A stretch of DNA of 64,000 nucleotides, from contig JAENZQ010000005.1 of assembly GCA_016841185.1 (NCBI GenBank), forward strand, positions 1 through 64,000, read 5' to 3'. Of the stretch, positions 50,158-59,915 are shown one piece after another. Every line of letters begins with the position of its first letter. The stretch's first letter is position 1. This DNA comes from Anaerovorax odorimutans (GTDB taxonomy: Bacteria > Bacillota > Clostridia > Peptostreptococcales > JAAYPU01). Position numbers and translations under genes: made by a program. The notes below the pieces were generated by a model. The model had not been told where the DNA came from, did no database searches, and worked only from the letters and a program-made list of their open reading frames with translations.

Positions 50158-50289
50158 ATGAAAAGAGGGAAAAAAAGTTATATAAAAGGAATTGCTGTTT
50201 TAACAGGTTTTATTTTGATGTTTCCCGGTGTTACTCATGCTGGATTCAGTTTATTGGGCAGAGAGGTAAAAACCGTTATCAGAGATTAG
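50158..50289 (+). CDS. Small secreted or membrane peptide (43 residues)
   Basis: MKRGKKSYIKGIAVLTGFIL, then MFPGVTHAGFSLLGREV and TVIRD: a positive N-terminus, a hydrophobic core and a THA-GF site that resembles a signal peptide cleavage region. The ribosome site GAAAGGGG lies 6 bases upstream of the ATG, and the gene starts 11 bases after the SplB-like stop, so it is probably in the same operon. Family unknown. Confidence 0.55.
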   Translation: MKRGKKSYIKGIAVLTGFILMFPGVTHAGFSLLGREVKTVIRD

Positions 50290-50352
50290 ATTGTGATTAT
50301 AATTTTGCTGATAACCGACAAACCTTCGTTTTGTTAGGCTGTTAAAATACCC

Positions 50353-50377
50353 ATAACATGTAGAAATTACATGTTAT
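50353..50377. repeat. Perfect 10-bp inverted repeat
   Basis: ATAACATGTA and TACATGTTAT around GAAAT. No T run follows, so an operator for the downstream gene is as likely as a terminator. Confidence 0.4.
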
Positions 50378-50511
50378 AAAGCTTTATAATATATTTGCGC
50401 ATTGGTATAATCGTGATATTATTGAATTAATATGAGAGAATTGGGGAACTTTGTTTCTGGTTTGAAAGTCAAATAATAAGTTGATCATAGGACTTATAAG
50501 GGGGCATTATC

Positions 50512-52626
50512 ATGATTCTAAAGCTTAAAAGTTATAAATTTCCATTGCTCGTATTATTGTTACTTGTCATTTTTCTAATCCCGTGGCGTATACCAATGTC
50601 ACAGGGGTTGGCTTCAAGTGAAATTAAGCTGGTGATAGATGGCAGGGATATTGTAGTAACGCCTTTACCGGTTATTCGAAATAACAGGACTTTAGTACCA
50701 ATACGATTTATTTCTGAAGAATTGGGAGCAGAGGTGAAATGGGACGGTGAAGCCAGAACGGTACATATCAAGAAAGATAATCGGTCCGTACAATTAAGAA
50801 TTGACAGTCATTTAGTAAAATATGAAGCGGGAAGAGAAACTTTTGATTTAAGCGATGTAGCACCAATTATCATTGAAGATCGTACTTTTGTACCTGTTCG
50901 CTTAGTCAGCAATGCATTGGGAGTTGCGGTAAATTGGGATGGTGAGACAAAAACTGTCTATGTGGATTCAGAGCAAACTTCTGATATAGAACCTTTTTTT
51001 GATATTACTGTATCTACAGTAACAGAAGGTCAGACGATAACAGGTTTGACGGAACTTGAATCATCTTTTTTGGGAGTAGTGCCTCAAGGTGCAGCTGAGA
51101 TACGATATCTTTTGCTTGATCCTGATACGGGAAAAGGATCTGTTGTTGCGAGAGGCAGTGAAATGGAAAAGAAGTATTATTGGCTTCCAGATTTGAAGGA
51201 GAGTGGGCAAAGGGTACTGGTTTCAGCAGTTTATAACAGTGAAGGTGCCTTGATTTCAGGGGATGCTGTTTCAGTAAATGTAGAAGTGACTCCCAAAGCA
51301 ATATTAAGTGGCTTAACGGAAGGGCAACTCATAAACGATACAGTTTCTCTGCAGGCAGATTTGAATTTCGCAGCACCATATGTCAAATATGAAATCACAA
51401 ATAAAAACACCGGCAAAGTATTTGTTACAGACGAGTTTGATCCTCAAGGGGGCTATAATTGGACACCGATGATGGAGGATAACGGCAATGTTTCAATCAG
51501 AGCGATTGCATATGATCATTCGGGGCAAGCTTATACGGGTCAGGCGATTAGTGTTAAAGTGGATGTTCCCAGAAAGCTTCAATTGAGAGGTATCAGTGCA
51601 AACAGTACAATAGAAAAGCCGGTTACTCTTTCTGTTTTCCGAAACTTTCAGGTAAGCCAGACTGAGTATGTAATGAAGGATGTTCAGACGGGAAATGAAG
51701 AGGTGCTGGCACAGGTGGGGTATACAAGCTATCGGTGGTTTCCAGGCATAGAACAATCCGGAGATAAAGAGCTTTATGTCCGTGTCAAAGATACCTCCGG
51801 TATCACACATGTCAGCAAAAGTATCGGTGTTACGTTAACAGGAAAGCCTCAATTGATTTTAGAAGGTGTGGGTCCAAATCAAGTCGTTACGGACTCTGTA
51901 AAATTAAAATCTTCAAGTAATACTCATCTGAATAGTGTTAAATATATTTTGATAGACTCAAAGGGTAACAAAAAGGTGATTGCAAGCGGAACTGATCCAC
52001 GTACGGAGTATACCTGGGAGACGGTAAAAGGTGATGAAGGAAACTGCAGGATCCTGGCGGAGGGGACTCTCTCGAATGGGACAAAAGTATTCAGCGAAGA
52101 GGTGTCGGTGAAAGTATACCTTGGAAAAATTTATTCATCAAAGCCGGTAATCGAAAAAGAAAAATTCTTAGATCTGGCATCCGGGCTGGCCGGTGAGTCC
52201 AATGAAAAATATGGTATGTCGGCAGCATTGCAGACTGCTCAGGCTATATTGGAAACAGGATGGGGCCAGAGCGTGCCGGTTGATAAATATTCCGGAAATT
52301 TTTCTTATAATTTGTTTGGCATCAAGGGTTCAGGTCCTTCCGGTTCTGTGATTTCAAATACATGGGAGGAGTATAACGGACAGGTATTCCGTGTAGATGC
52401 TGAATTTAGAGCTTATGACAATGTGAATGAGAGCTGGGCAGATCATAAAAAGCTGTTGCTTACTGCTTCCAGATATGAACCCTTTAGAAATGTGATGCAT
52501 GACAGTACCCAAGGCGCATGGGCATTAAGACGATGCGGATATGCAACGGATTCCAGGTATCCGCTCAAACTTATTAACATCATCAATACCTATGGGTTGG
52601 AGAAACTAGATGAAGTAACTATTTAG
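50512..52626 (+). CDS. Secreted N-acetylglucosaminidase with copper-amine-oxidase-like N-terminal domain
   Basis: 704 residues: a signal sequence (~1-35), two halves of a copper amine oxidase N-terminal-like domain (KLVIDGRDIVVTPLPVIRNN...RTLVPIRFISEELGAEVKWD and RTFVPVRLVSNALGV, ~40-150), and then four tandem Ig-like beta repeats (~165-540, each starting near ITGLTE / LSGLTEGQ / LRGISAN / LEGVGPN). Last is a glucosaminidase domain (~550-695: AALQTAQAILETGWGQSVP, NLFGIKGSG, EFRAYDNVNESWADH) with the catalytic Glu in the LETGWG motif. It probably cuts peptidoglycan during growth or sporulation. A GGGGG ribosome site lies 7 bases before the ATG. Confidence 0.9.
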   Translation: MILKLKSYKFPLLVLLLLVIFLIPWRIPMSQGLASSEIKLVIDGRDIVVTPLPVIRNNRTLVPIRFISEELGAEVKWDGEARTVHIKKDNRSVQLRIDSHLVKYEAGRETFDLSDVAPIIIEDRTFVPVRLVSNALGVAVNWDGETKTVYVDSEQTSDIEPFFDITVSTVTEGQTITGLTELESSFLGVVPQGAAEIRYLLLDPDTGKGSVVARGSEMEKKYYWLPDLKESGQRVLVSAVYNSEGALISGDAVSVNVEVTPKAILSGLTEGQLINDTVSLQADLNFAAPYVKYEITNKNTGKVFVTDEFDPQGGYNWTPMMEDNGNVSIRAIAYDHSGQAYTGQAISVKVDVPRKLQLRGISANSTIEKPVTLSVFRNFQVSQTEYVMKDVQTGNEEVLAQVGYTSYRWFPGIEQSGDKELYVRVKDTSGITHVSKSIGVTLTGKPQLILEGVGPNQVVTDSVKLKSSSNTHLNSVKYILIDSKGNKKVIASGTDPRTEYTWETVKGDEGNCRILAEGTLSNGTKVFSEEVSVKVYLGKIYSSKPVIEKEKFLDLASGLAGESNEKYGMSAALQTAQAILETGWGQSVPVDKYSGNFSYNLFGIKGSGPSGSVISNTWEEYNGQVFRVDAEFRAYDNVNESWADHKKLLLTASRYEPFRNVMHDSTQGAWALRRCGYATDSRYPLKLINIINTYGLEKLDEVTI

Positions 52627-52636
52627 TTAACAAGAT

Positions 52637-52666
52637 GCCCGCCGGAAAGGATATCCGGCGGGCTTT
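52637..52666 (+). terminator. Strong GC-rich terminator
   Basis: GCCCGCCGGA pairs perfectly with TCCGGCGGGC, then TTTAATG. Confidence 0.85.
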
Positions 52667-52833
52667 AATGTGCAATACAATTTAAAGAAGGCTTGTAAGC
52701 ACTCTAAGAAAAAGGTATAATACAAAAGTATAATACAATTGTAAAATTCTTACATATAGTTGACAAACTGATTTTAAATAAAGCAAGATATGGAAGGCAA
52801 AAAATATTCAAATTTTTGTAAAGGAGAGGGAAA

Positions 52834-52968
52834 ATGTCTGATAAAAATATGGAAATGATGAAAAAAATCATTGAGGAGAAAAAGAAAAAAAGTGCAGAGC
52901 AGGGTTTCTCAACAAGGACCGATGTATGGGAAAATAAGAATTCTGGGAAAAAGAAAAAGAAAAAGTAG
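52834..52968 (+). CDS. Small basic protein (44 residues)
   Basis: MSDKNMEMMKKIIEEKKKKS, then AEQGFSTRTDVWENKNSGKK and a poly-Lys end. AAAGGAGAGGG lies 3-13 bases before the ATG. Helix-forming first half and a basic tail suggest nucleic-acid or ribosome binding, but no family is firmly recognised. It has its own short transcription unit just after the terminator. Confidence 0.6.
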   Translation: MSDKNMEMMKKIIEEKKKKSAEQGFSTRTDVWENKNSGKKKKKK

Positions 52969-53055
52969 ATTTCAGAAAATCGTACCATCCGTACCATTAA
53001 TTTAAAATGGAATGCGTATTTATAGTGGTTTATAATAGAACCATAACATAATAAA

Positions 53056-53170
53056 ATATGCCGAATCTCTTTGATTAAGAGTACGGGGGAATTTATATTT
53101 AATGGGGTGAATCTCGTATACAGAGTAGGGTACCTCTACCCGAACCCGACAGCTAACCTCGGAGGCCAAA
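53056..53170 (+). ncRNA. Cyclic di-AMP riboswitch (ydaO/yuaA class)
   Basis: The leader contains the class signatures in order: GCCGAATC and GTACGGGGG near 53060-53090, AATGGGGTGAATC (53102-53114), then GGGTACC...TCTACCCG and ACCCGACAGCTAACCTCGGA (53144-53163). It ends within 10 bases of the AAAGGAGG ribosome site of the SleB-like gene, leaving no room for a separate terminator, so translation may be the controlled step. ydaO RNAs usually control cell-wall or ion genes and switch off on binding c-di-AMP. Confidence 0.9.
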
Positions 53171-53185
53171 GGAGGAAGGAATTAA

Positions 53186-53935
53186 GTGTTGCATTCCAGG
53201 AAACTACGGATCATTTTGTCCGTAGTACTGACGTCTGTTCTTTTTACCAGTTATACCTTTGCAGGGAGTTATCGTGTGACTTGGGGAGATACTCTGTATA
53301 AAATCAGCCAACTCTTTAATACCAGTGTGACAAAGCTTTATGCAGATAACGACCTTAAAAGCAGTATGATTTATCCGGGGCAGGTATTGAAAGTTCCTGC
53401 AGCTACATACACAGTTTCAAAGGGAGATACGTTGTATCTCATATCAAAGAAATACGGTATTTCTCTCTATTCACTGAGAAAAGCCAATAACAAGTGGAAC
53501 GATTATCTTTATATTGGACAGAAACTGATTGTTCCAGTTTCCAATACTGCCACCAATAAAGTCATATCATATACACCTTATGAATTGGACCTGTTGGCAC
53601 GGCTTATTAAAGCGGAAGCGGAGGGACAACCTTATGATGCACAGGTGGCGGTTGGCGGCGTTGTAGTAAACAGGGTGCAGAGTTCAAGTTTTCCCAATAA
53701 TGTCAATGATGTCATCCATCAGGTCATAAATGGGTATTATCAGTTCACACCTGTGAAAAATGGATGGATTAAAAATCCTGCTACCGAAACTGCAAAACAG
53801 GCGGCCAGTGATGCACTTGAAGGCAAGGACCCTTCAAATGGCGCATTATTCTACTTTGATGATAGCGCTACCAATACGTGGCTGTGGTCAAAACCCATTC
53901 TTGCAAGAATCGGAAGAATGGTCTATGTTGAATAA
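53186..53935 (+). CDS. Cell-wall hydrolase: two LysM domains plus SleB/CwlJ-type domain
   Basis: 249 residues. A signal sequence (~1-28) is followed by two LysM domains (SYRVTWGDTLYKISQLFNTSV and TYTVSKGDTLYLISKKYGISL) and a hydrolase_2 domain (~130-249: ELDLLARLIKAEAEGQPYDAQVAVGGVVVNRVQSSSFP, ending FYFDDSATNTWLWSKP), the spore-cortex lytic enzyme type. Glu143 in KAEAEG is the likely catalytic glutamate. Start GTG 53186 with AAAGGAGG upstream. It is controlled by the c-di-AMP riboswitch and ends in a terminator. Confidence 0.92.
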   Translation: MLHSRKLRIILSVVLTSVLFTSYTFAGSYRVTWGDTLYKISQLFNTSVTKLYADNDLKSSMIYPGQVLKVPAATYTVSKGDTLYLISKKYGISLYSLRKANNKWNDYLYIGQKLIVPVSNTATNKVISYTPYELDLLARLIKAEAEGQPYDAQVAVGGVVVNRVQSSSFPNNVNDVIHQVINGYYQFTPVKNGWIKNPATETAKQAASDALEGKDPSNGALFYFDDSATNTWLWSKPILARIGRMVYVE

Positions 53936-53947
53936 AAAGTCTTAAAG

Positions 53948-53972
53948 AAACCGTCAAATTGACGGTTTTTTA
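53948..53972 (+). terminator. Rho-independent terminator
   Basis: AAACCGTCAA pairs with TTGACGGTTT, followed by a T-rich tail. Confidence 0.85.
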
Positions 53973-54132
53973 TTTTTTTGATCTTTGTAGCAAGAAATTA
54001 ATTCAAAAAATTAAGAAACAATCCGGCATATCTTTAATAATATGTATAAACATCTTTAATTTTAACGTAATATTTATGCCTATAAACATTTTTTTGGGTA
54101 AAAGTTGAGTGATTAAAAAGAAAGGGAGTTTT

Positions 54133-55134
54133 ATGAGGATGAATCATTTAAATTCAAGTTTTTTAGACAGGTACCGACATAAAAACGGAACTTATAAACT
54201 CAAAGCAGTGGTTAAGGAAATGGGTAAAAAAGATAAAAATAGGCTTCTTTATTACATAAACGATAAGAAACTGTCGTTTGGTTCCTTGTTTATTCTGATA
54301 CCTGAAATTGATGCTTTGGATCTATATAAACAGTTGAGCATCAGAAATATTACAGCATTGAAAATATTTGCTAAGGTTACAGAAGATAAAGAATTAGAAG
54401 AAAAAGCGGGACTCGATACTTCTGAAACAAAGGATAATATGTATCCGGCTATGAAATGGATGATAGATACAGGGTATTATGATGATGGCTTGAATGATAA
54501 GTTTGATGAAGTCTTGGATGCTGCAGCTTCTCAACTGATAAAAACTTATCAGGATAAGACCGTTTTACCTGCAGTAGCAGAGATGATCTTCAAAAGGAAT
54601 CGAAAAGGCCGGTTTACACATGATTTAATATGGGCATTTTTTGAATCACGGGATCCTTATACTTTGGAAATCATTGCACGCTATCTTCGATCTTCCAATA
54701 AGAAAGATGTTGAATTGGCATCAGATCTTTTGAGATGTAATCTTTCTGAAGAAGGGATTCATCTGATGCAGCCTAAAAGCTATTCTTCCTATCATTCATG
54801 GCTTAAAGAAAATTTTTCATTTATTTATTTTTCAGGTGAAAGCTTTCAACAGACCAGCCATCCGTCGCCATGGAAGGTGGATTTGTCAAGGAAATATTTA
54901 TGTCAGGATCTTAGGACACAGAATAAAAAACTTACAAGACCGCTTGCCGCAGAAGAACTGAACGACAGATTAGAACATTTCAAACAATTAAAAGATGAGG
55001 ATAAAATATTGCTCTCTCAATATTCATATAAAATGCATAAAAAAAATATACGTTTATGGGATAAATGGATGAAATATCCTTTAAGCAAGCAATTGGAAAT
55101 GGCTAAAAAAGGTTTAGGGGGAGATATAGAATGA
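54133..55134 (+). CDS. Unknown protein co-transcribed with transglutaminase
   Basis: 333 residues, helical and charged, with no signal or membrane segment. Repeated helical stretches (LYYINDKKLSFGSLFILIPE, IIARYLRSSNKKDVELASDL) suggest a HEAT- or TPR-like array rather than an enzyme. The C-terminus is basic (MHKKNIRLWDKWMKYPLSKQ). I do not recognise it. Its stop overlaps the tgl start (ATGA), so it is probably made with the coat transglutaminase, as a partner or coat component. The ATG at 54133 has AAAGGGAG upstream; a GTG at 54109 does not. Confidence 0.7.
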   Translation: MRMNHLNSSFLDRYRHKNGTYKLKAVVKEMGKKDKNRLLYYINDKKLSFGSLFILIPEIDALDLYKQLSIRNITALKIFAKVTEDKELEEKAGLDTSETKDNMYPAMKWMIDTGYYDDGLNDKFDEVLDAAASQLIKTYQDKTVLPAVAEMIFKRNRKGRFTHDLIWAFFESRDPYTLEIIARYLRSSNKKDVELASDLLRCNLSEEGIHLMQPKSYSSYHSWLKENFSFIYFSGESFQQTSHPSPWKVDLSRKYLCQDLRTQNKKLTRPLAAEELNDRLEHFKQLKDEDKILLSQYSYKMHKKNIRLWDKWMKYPLSKQLEMAKKGLGGDIE

Positions 55135-55892
55135 TTATGGTTTCCGATAAGCCTTTTGATACAGGCACTATAAATGAATATGCCGAGAGAAGTATAGAAA
55201 GAATGATCCTAAATAAAATGTCTTTAAGTGAAGAGCAGTATGTATTTGATACAGCGAGTCAGTTGAAATTTGAGCTGAGATTAAGAAAAGAAATTATTAA
55301 TGCATCATATCAACTTAGCAAGAGCAGAATGTCTTTTCAGGTTTTTCGGAAATCTAAATGTAATGAACAGTATTGGAATCGAACGGATGAAGGCGGTTTC
55401 GTCTTGAAGGAAGGCGTGAAAGCCAGCGAAGCAATCAATGATATTTTCAGAAACGGTTTCAAATATGGAACAGAATGTGCAACTGCAATGATCATCATTT
55501 ACTATAAAGCTTTATTAAGTGTATTTCCGAGAGAAGTATTTGATAGCCTCTTTTCCCAAATACATTTAATGAACTGGCACTATTTAGACAGCCTTATTCA
55601 AGAAGCGGGGTATATGAGAAAACCAAAAGAGTATTTGCCGGGTGACAGAAGATATTTTATTAACCCAGATGTAGATCCTTTGACTCCATATTGGCAGGGA
55701 GAGAATGTCATCGATTTAAATAATGGGCTTTATTATGGCCATGGAATTGGTATACATAAAGCCGAAACCATTATTGCCGTATTAAACCAAAAGAGAAAAG
55801 AAGGTGCGGAAGTATCTGCTTATTTGTTGGAAACTGTAGGGCGCCCTGATTTCAAAAAGTTAGAAGCTGTATATAATCAGAGCGTCAGGTGA
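55131..55892 (+). CDS. tgl: Spore coat protein-glutamine gamma-glutamyltransferase (transglutaminase)
   Basis: 253 residues of the Tgl family, which crosslinks spore coat proteins through Gln-Lys bonds. The catalytic cysteine is Cys116 in YGTECATAM, the same number as in B. subtilis Tgl; Glu115 beside it is kept. The His and Glu partners line up four residues later than in B. subtilis, at Glu191 (WQGENV) and His204 (YYGHGIG). It overlaps the unknown upstream gene by ATGA, and a second ATG lies at 55137. The unit runs into an AT-rich stretch with GTAAGT repeats before the htpG promoter. Confidence 0.93.
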   Translation: MIMVSDKPFDTGTINEYAERSIERMILNKMSLSEEQYVFDTASQLKFELRLRKEIINASYQLSKSRMSFQVFRKSKCNEQYWNRTDEGGFVLKEGVKASEAINDIFRNGFKYGTECATAMIIIYYKALLSVFPREVFDSLFSQIHLMNWHYLDSLIQEAGYMRKPKEYLPGDRRYFINPDVDPLTPYWQGENVIDLNNGLYYGHGIGIHKAETIIAVLNQKRKEGAEVSAYLLETVGRPDFKKLEAVYNQSVR

Positions 55893-56031
55893 ATATATCG
55901 TGTAAGTGTAAGAGGATAAGTGTAAGTGTAAGTATAAAGAGGTTAGAGTATCGCTGTGCATTCTTGTATACCGAAACTTGCATTTTTAATATTGCGTTTC
56001 AAGAATAGGTGTAAGTTTATGTAAAAAGATA

Positions 56032-56092
56032 TTGACAAATAAAAAATATTTGCTATACAATTAAGTTAGCACTCATTGACACAGAGTGCTAA
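56032..56092 (+). promoter_or_regulatory. Heat-shock promoter and CIRCE element (HrcA operator)
   Basis: TTGACA (56032-56037), 16 bases, TATACA (56054-56059). The CIRCE palindrome TTAGCACTC-N9-GAGTGCTAA spans 56066-56092, exactly matching the HrcA consensus, and covers the start of transcription. Confidence 0.95.
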
Positions 56093-56137
56093 CAATCGTT
56101 TTGAAACACTTCTGAAAAAGAAAGGAGAATCATTATA

Positions 56138-58012
56138 ATGGCAAAAAAACAGTTTAAAGCTGAATCTAAAAGATTACTTGATTTAATGATCAACTCAATC
56201 TATACGCATAAAGAAATTTTTTTAAGAGAACTTATTTCAAATGCAAGTGATGCCACAGATAAAAGCTATTATCGATCCCTTGTAGATGAAAATATTACAT
56301 TCAATAAAGATGACTTCTATATTCGAATAGATATTGATAATGAAAACAGAATATTGAAAATTACAGACAGAGGCATCGGGATGACAAAAGAAGAGCTGGA
56401 GAATAATATCGGTATTATTGCCAAAAGCGGTTCCTTGGAATTTAAAAATGCAAATGAGGCAAAAGATGGTATAGATATTATTGGCCAGTTTGGAGTAGGC
56501 TTTTACTCAGCTTTTATGGTATCGGATATGGTTACGGTCATTAGTAAAGCCTTTGGCAGTGACCAGGCATATAAATGGAAATCAAAAGGATCAGACGGAT
56601 ATACCATCGAGCCTTGTGAAAAAGAAGAAACCGGTACGGATATTATTTTAAAAATAAAAGAAAATACTGAGGACGAAAAGTATGATGCCTTCTTGGAAGA
56701 ATATCATATAAAATCTTTGGTTAAAAAATACTCTGATTTTATTAAATATCCTATTAAAATGCAGATGAAAAAAAGCAGATTAAAAGAGGGTAGTGAAAAT
56801 GAGTATGAAGATTATTATGAAGATGAAATTTTAAACAGTATGGTCCCCATCTGGAGAAAGAATAAAAACGAATTGAAGCAGGAGGACTATGAACGTTTTT
56901 ACATGGACAAACATTTTGGCTTTGAAAAACCGCTTAAAGCGATACATACCAGTGCAGACGGTGTAATAAGCTATAACATGATCTTGTATATCCCTGCTAA
57001 AGCACCTTTTGATTTTTATACGAAGGAGTTTGAAAAGGGTTTGGAGCTTTATTCAAATGGTGTCATGATCATGGAAAAATGCGGAGACTTATTGCCGGAT
57101 TATTTCAGTTTTGTACAAGGCCTTGTGGATTCGCCTGATTTTTCTCTTAATATCTCAAGAGAACTTTTGCAGCATGATCGTCAGCTTAAGTTTATTGCGA
57201 AAAAAGTGAAAGAGAAAATCAAGAGTGAACTTTTATTAATGTTGAAGAACGACCGTGACAAATATGAAACATTTTACAAGAGCTTTGGAAAGCAGTTGAA
57301 GTTTGGTGTATATTCCGAATGGGGAATCAACAAGGAAGTGCTTCAGGATTTGCTTTTGTTCCATTCTTCTGCTGAAAAGAAACTGGTGAGTCTTGAGGAA
57401 TATGTATCAAGAATGAAAGAGGAACAGAAATATATCTATTATGCGGCAGGAGATAGCATCGAGAGAATCGAAAAACTGCCACAGGCGGAAATGATAGCGG
57501 ACAAAGGTTATGAAATACTATATTTCACGGATGAAGTGGATGAGTTTGCAATTAAGGTATTGACCAAATACCAGGATAAAGAATTCAAATCGGTTTCCAG
57601 CGGAGACGTAGGTGTTGAAACGGACGAAAAGGAAAGCGAAAAGAAAACAGAAGAAAACAAAGCAATATTTGATTTTATGAAAGAAGTTTTGGATGGTAAA
57701 GTCAAAGAAGTCAGAGCCTCAAAGAGATTAAAAAGTCATCCTGTGTGTCTGGCCAGTGAAGGCGAGCTTTCTATAGAAATGGAAAAAGTCCTGAACATGA
57801 TGCCGGACAGCCAGAATGCAAAGGCAGATAAAATACTGGAAATCAATACGGATCATGAAATGTTCGGAGCCATCGATCAGGCCTTTAAAGAGGATAAGGA
57901 AAAAGTAAAAATGTATACCAATCTTCTTTATAATCAGGCATTATTGATTGAAGGGCTGCCGATAGAAGATCCTGTTCAGTTTGCTAATGATATGTGTAAA
58001 TTGATGAAATAG
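56138..58012 (+). CDS. htpG: Hsp90-family chaperone HtpG
   Basis: 624 residues, full length. The N-terminal GHKL ATPase shows [14 protein letters not shown] (~29), the DRGIGMT loop (~82) and [13 protein letters not shown] (~117). Middle-domain signatures follow: [42 protein letters not shown]. The C-terminal dimer domain ends the protein. It is a cytosolic chaperone. AGAAAGGAG lies 8-10 bases before the ATG. Control by HrcA through CIRCE is clear from the promoter; in B. subtilis, htpG is not in that regulon. Confidence 0.96.
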   Translation: MAKKQFKAESKRLLDLMINSIYTHKEIFLRELISNASDATDKSYYRSLVDENITFNKDDFYIRIDIDNENRILKITDRGIGMTKEELENNIGIIAKSGSLEFKNANEAKDGIDIIGQFGVGFYSAFMVSDMVTVISKAFGSDQAYKWKSKGSDGYTIEPCEKEETGTDIILKIKENTEDEKYDAFLEEYHIKSLVKKYSDFIKYPIKMQMKKSRLKEGSENEYEDYYEDEILNSMVPIWRKNKNELKQEDYERFYMDKHFGFEKPLKAIHTSADGVISYNMILYIPAKAPFDFYTKEFEKGLELYSNGVMIMEKCGDLLPDYFSFVQGLVDSPDFSLNISRELLQHDRQLKFIAKKVKEKIKSELLLMLKNDRDKYETFYKSFGKQLKFGVYSEWGINKEVLQDLLLFHSSAEKKLVSLEEYVSRMKEEQKYIYYAAGDSIERIEKLPQAEMIADKGYEILYFTDEVDEFAIKVLTKYQDKEFKSVSSGDVGVETDEKESEKKTEENKAIFDFMKEVLDGKVKEVRASKRLKSHPVCLASEGELSIEMEKVLNMMPDSQNAKADKILEINTDHEMFGAIDQAFKEDKEKVKMYTNLLYNQALLIEGLPIEDPVQFANDMCKLMK

Positions 58013-58017
58013 AAAAT

Positions 58018-58059
58018 AGAAACCAGAGAAGCCAGGTGAAAATCTGGTTTCTACTTTTC
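58018..58059 (+). terminator. Rho-independent terminator
   Basis: AGAAACCAG (58018-58026) pairs with CTGGTTTCT (58044-58052), followed by ACTTTTC. Confidence 0.7.
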
Positions 58060-58182
58060 TCAAGAAAAATGGAGGAAAAAAGGTATGGCTGTTGAATATA
58101 TTATTCAGTAGCTTATCAAGAAAGACACAGCGCAGGGTACTGATTATAAGATATGATTATTTTAAAATAGAGGATATAAGGC

Positions 58183-59622
58183 ATGGATTTAAGCGATTGG
58201 AAAAGAAACATACTTAAAACCTTTGAACAAGGGGGAATATTGAGTATAAGATCAATATCATTAAAAAATCTCCCCTTTTTTCTTGTTTGGATATTTATGT
58301 TGTCATGGCTTGATATATTTGCCATACAACATGGGGCATTTCAGATAAAGACAGAAATATACGGCATTCCTGTGGGAGATATATATACATACCTTTTTGC
58401 AGCTGTTGCAGCTGTTCTTATATTCTTTCTTGACGGCGCCAATTTCTTACGATATACGGTACACGGTGCTCTTGCTGCTTTAGCAGGGTTCATAGCTTCT
58501 CTATTGTTTCCTGGCACAATCATAACTCTTTTCCTGCTTATAGTATCTGCTTTAGGTATGGGGCTCCTGATCGCTTCAGCCTGTTATTCATTTATTATGA
58601 TTCTCAATAATGCTGAAAAATTCTATGCGATGGTTATCGAATTCAGTATTGCACGGATGATGCTTCTGATAAAACCATATACAGATATAGGTATACTTGA
58701 CTTGATCATTACCAAGGGAATACCGATTGCACTTCTTTTTGGTTTACTCATATGTACTTTATTTTTCAAAAATGATGTCACCATAGCCTTCGAGCAATCG
58801 GAAAAATCAGAAATTTCCATTGGAGCATACTCGGTTTTATTTATCGTGCTTGTGGTTTTTGTGCTTAATGAAGGTGTGGTACCTGCAATACTAAAAACAA
58901 CTCATGGTATAGTTGTTGAAGATATAGACAGACTATACGCTGCCGGTGCCATAGCCGGAGTAATTATTCTTCTTGTCTTTCAGCCCGTGCTGAAGAAAAG
59001 CATATGGCATATGTGGAATCTTTCCTTTGCTATACTTGCACTGGGATTTATTATTAACATTTTTACTTATTGGAGTGAAGGTTTTTTTAAGTTTTCAGCA
59101 GTTCTTTACGGATGTACATATGCCACATCTTACATAAATATTTTCTACATGACTGGTATTATGGCTAAAAAATATAAAAGCCTGAAGTTTATAAGGATAG
59201 GTATATTGACCGCAGCCGTATCCGGTATTCTCAGTTATCTGGCATCTTTTGCCATATTATCTTCTGATTCTGCTATAGTGGCTGCCGTATCGGCTTTGGT
59301 ATCAATTGTAGCGATCCTTGTATTTTTCATGTTATCTCCTTTATTTGTAAGAGAACTCTATACTGCGGAGTGGATGGATGATATGTACAGGCTTGATGTG
59401 GCCTGCGGAGACAGACTGACTGCAAGGCTAAAGGAGTTTGGATTGTCACCCCGCGAAATGGAGGTATGCATGATGCTGTTGGAAGGGTATACCATGCGGC
59501 AGATTGCTGCGGCGCTTTCGCTGGCATATCCTACTGTTAATACATACTGTGTAAGCCTATATAGAAAATTAAGTATAAACAGCCGTACGGAGCTTATGGT
59601 GAAATTCGGAAAATATGTATAG
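58183..59622 (+). CDS. Membrane-bound LuxR-family regulator
   Basis: 479 residues. About twelve hydrophobic segments fill ~20-390, a transporter-like membrane domain, followed by a cytoplasmic LuxR HTH at the C-terminus (LSPREMEVCMMLLEGYTMRQIAAALSLAYPTVNTYCVSLYRKLSI, ~420-465). This class of regulator, with a multi-pass membrane sensor, is common in some Clostridia and Actinobacteria and usually controls adjacent genes. Here the next gene is the C25 surface protease, 290 bases downstream, a plausible target. No strong ribosome site is visible before the ATG (AGGATATAAGGC). Confidence 0.85.
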   Translation: MDLSDWKRNILKTFEQGGILSIRSISLKNLPFFLVWIFMLSWLDIFAIQHGAFQIKTEIYGIPVGDIYTYLFAAVAAVLIFFLDGANFLRYTVHGALAALAGFIASLLFPGTIITLFLLIVSALGMGLLIASACYSFIMILNNAEKFYAMVIEFSIARMMLLIKPYTDIGILDLIITKGIPIALLFGLLICTLFFKNDVTIAFEQSEKSEISIGAYSVLFIVLVVFVLNEGVVPAILKTTHGIVVEDIDRLYAAGAIAGVIILLVFQPVLKKSIWHMWNLSFAILALGFIINIFTYWSEGFFKFSAVLYGCTYATSYINIFYMTGIMAKKYKSLKFIRIGILTAAVSGILSYLASFAILSSDSAIVAAVSALVSIVAILVFFMLSPLFVRELYTAEWMDDMYRLDVACGDRLTARLKEFGLSPREMEVCMMLLEGYTMRQIAAALSLAYPTVNTYCVSLYRKLSINSRTELMVKFGKYV

Positions 59623-59727
59623 AATTCTATTACAGATTAAAGGCTCTTTAGAATACTTATGACAGGAGTCAGGAATAAGAAGTAAGAAGTCAGAAGAGAT
59701 GAGTCGGGATACAACTATGTCTGTAGG

Positions 59728-59758
59728 CACCTCATTAGAACTAATGAGGTGTTTTTTT
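59728..59758 (+). terminator. Strong rho-independent terminator
   Basis: CACCTCATTAG pairs perfectly with CTAATGAGGTG, then T7; ends the membrane LuxR gene. Confidence 0.9.
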
Positions 59759-59915
59759 GCGATTTCATGCGAACTAATGAATAGAAATTTTTACTCATTT
59801 AAAGATTTAATAGAGATGCAAGCGCGAAATCTAAGGCTAAAGAAGGACGATTATTAAAATGATATATTTTGCCGGAGTATGCAATGATGGTGAAATATCA
59901 AGGAAGGAGTTTGTT

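Noticed and set aside
53071-53301. Plus-strand frame through the c-di-AMP riboswitch
   Set aside because: It runs across the conserved RNA and out of frame into the hydrolase gene.
55903-55940. GTAAGT tandem repeats as a CRISPR-like or regulatory array
   Set aside because: Only a few 6-base units with no spacers; simple-sequence repeat after tgl.
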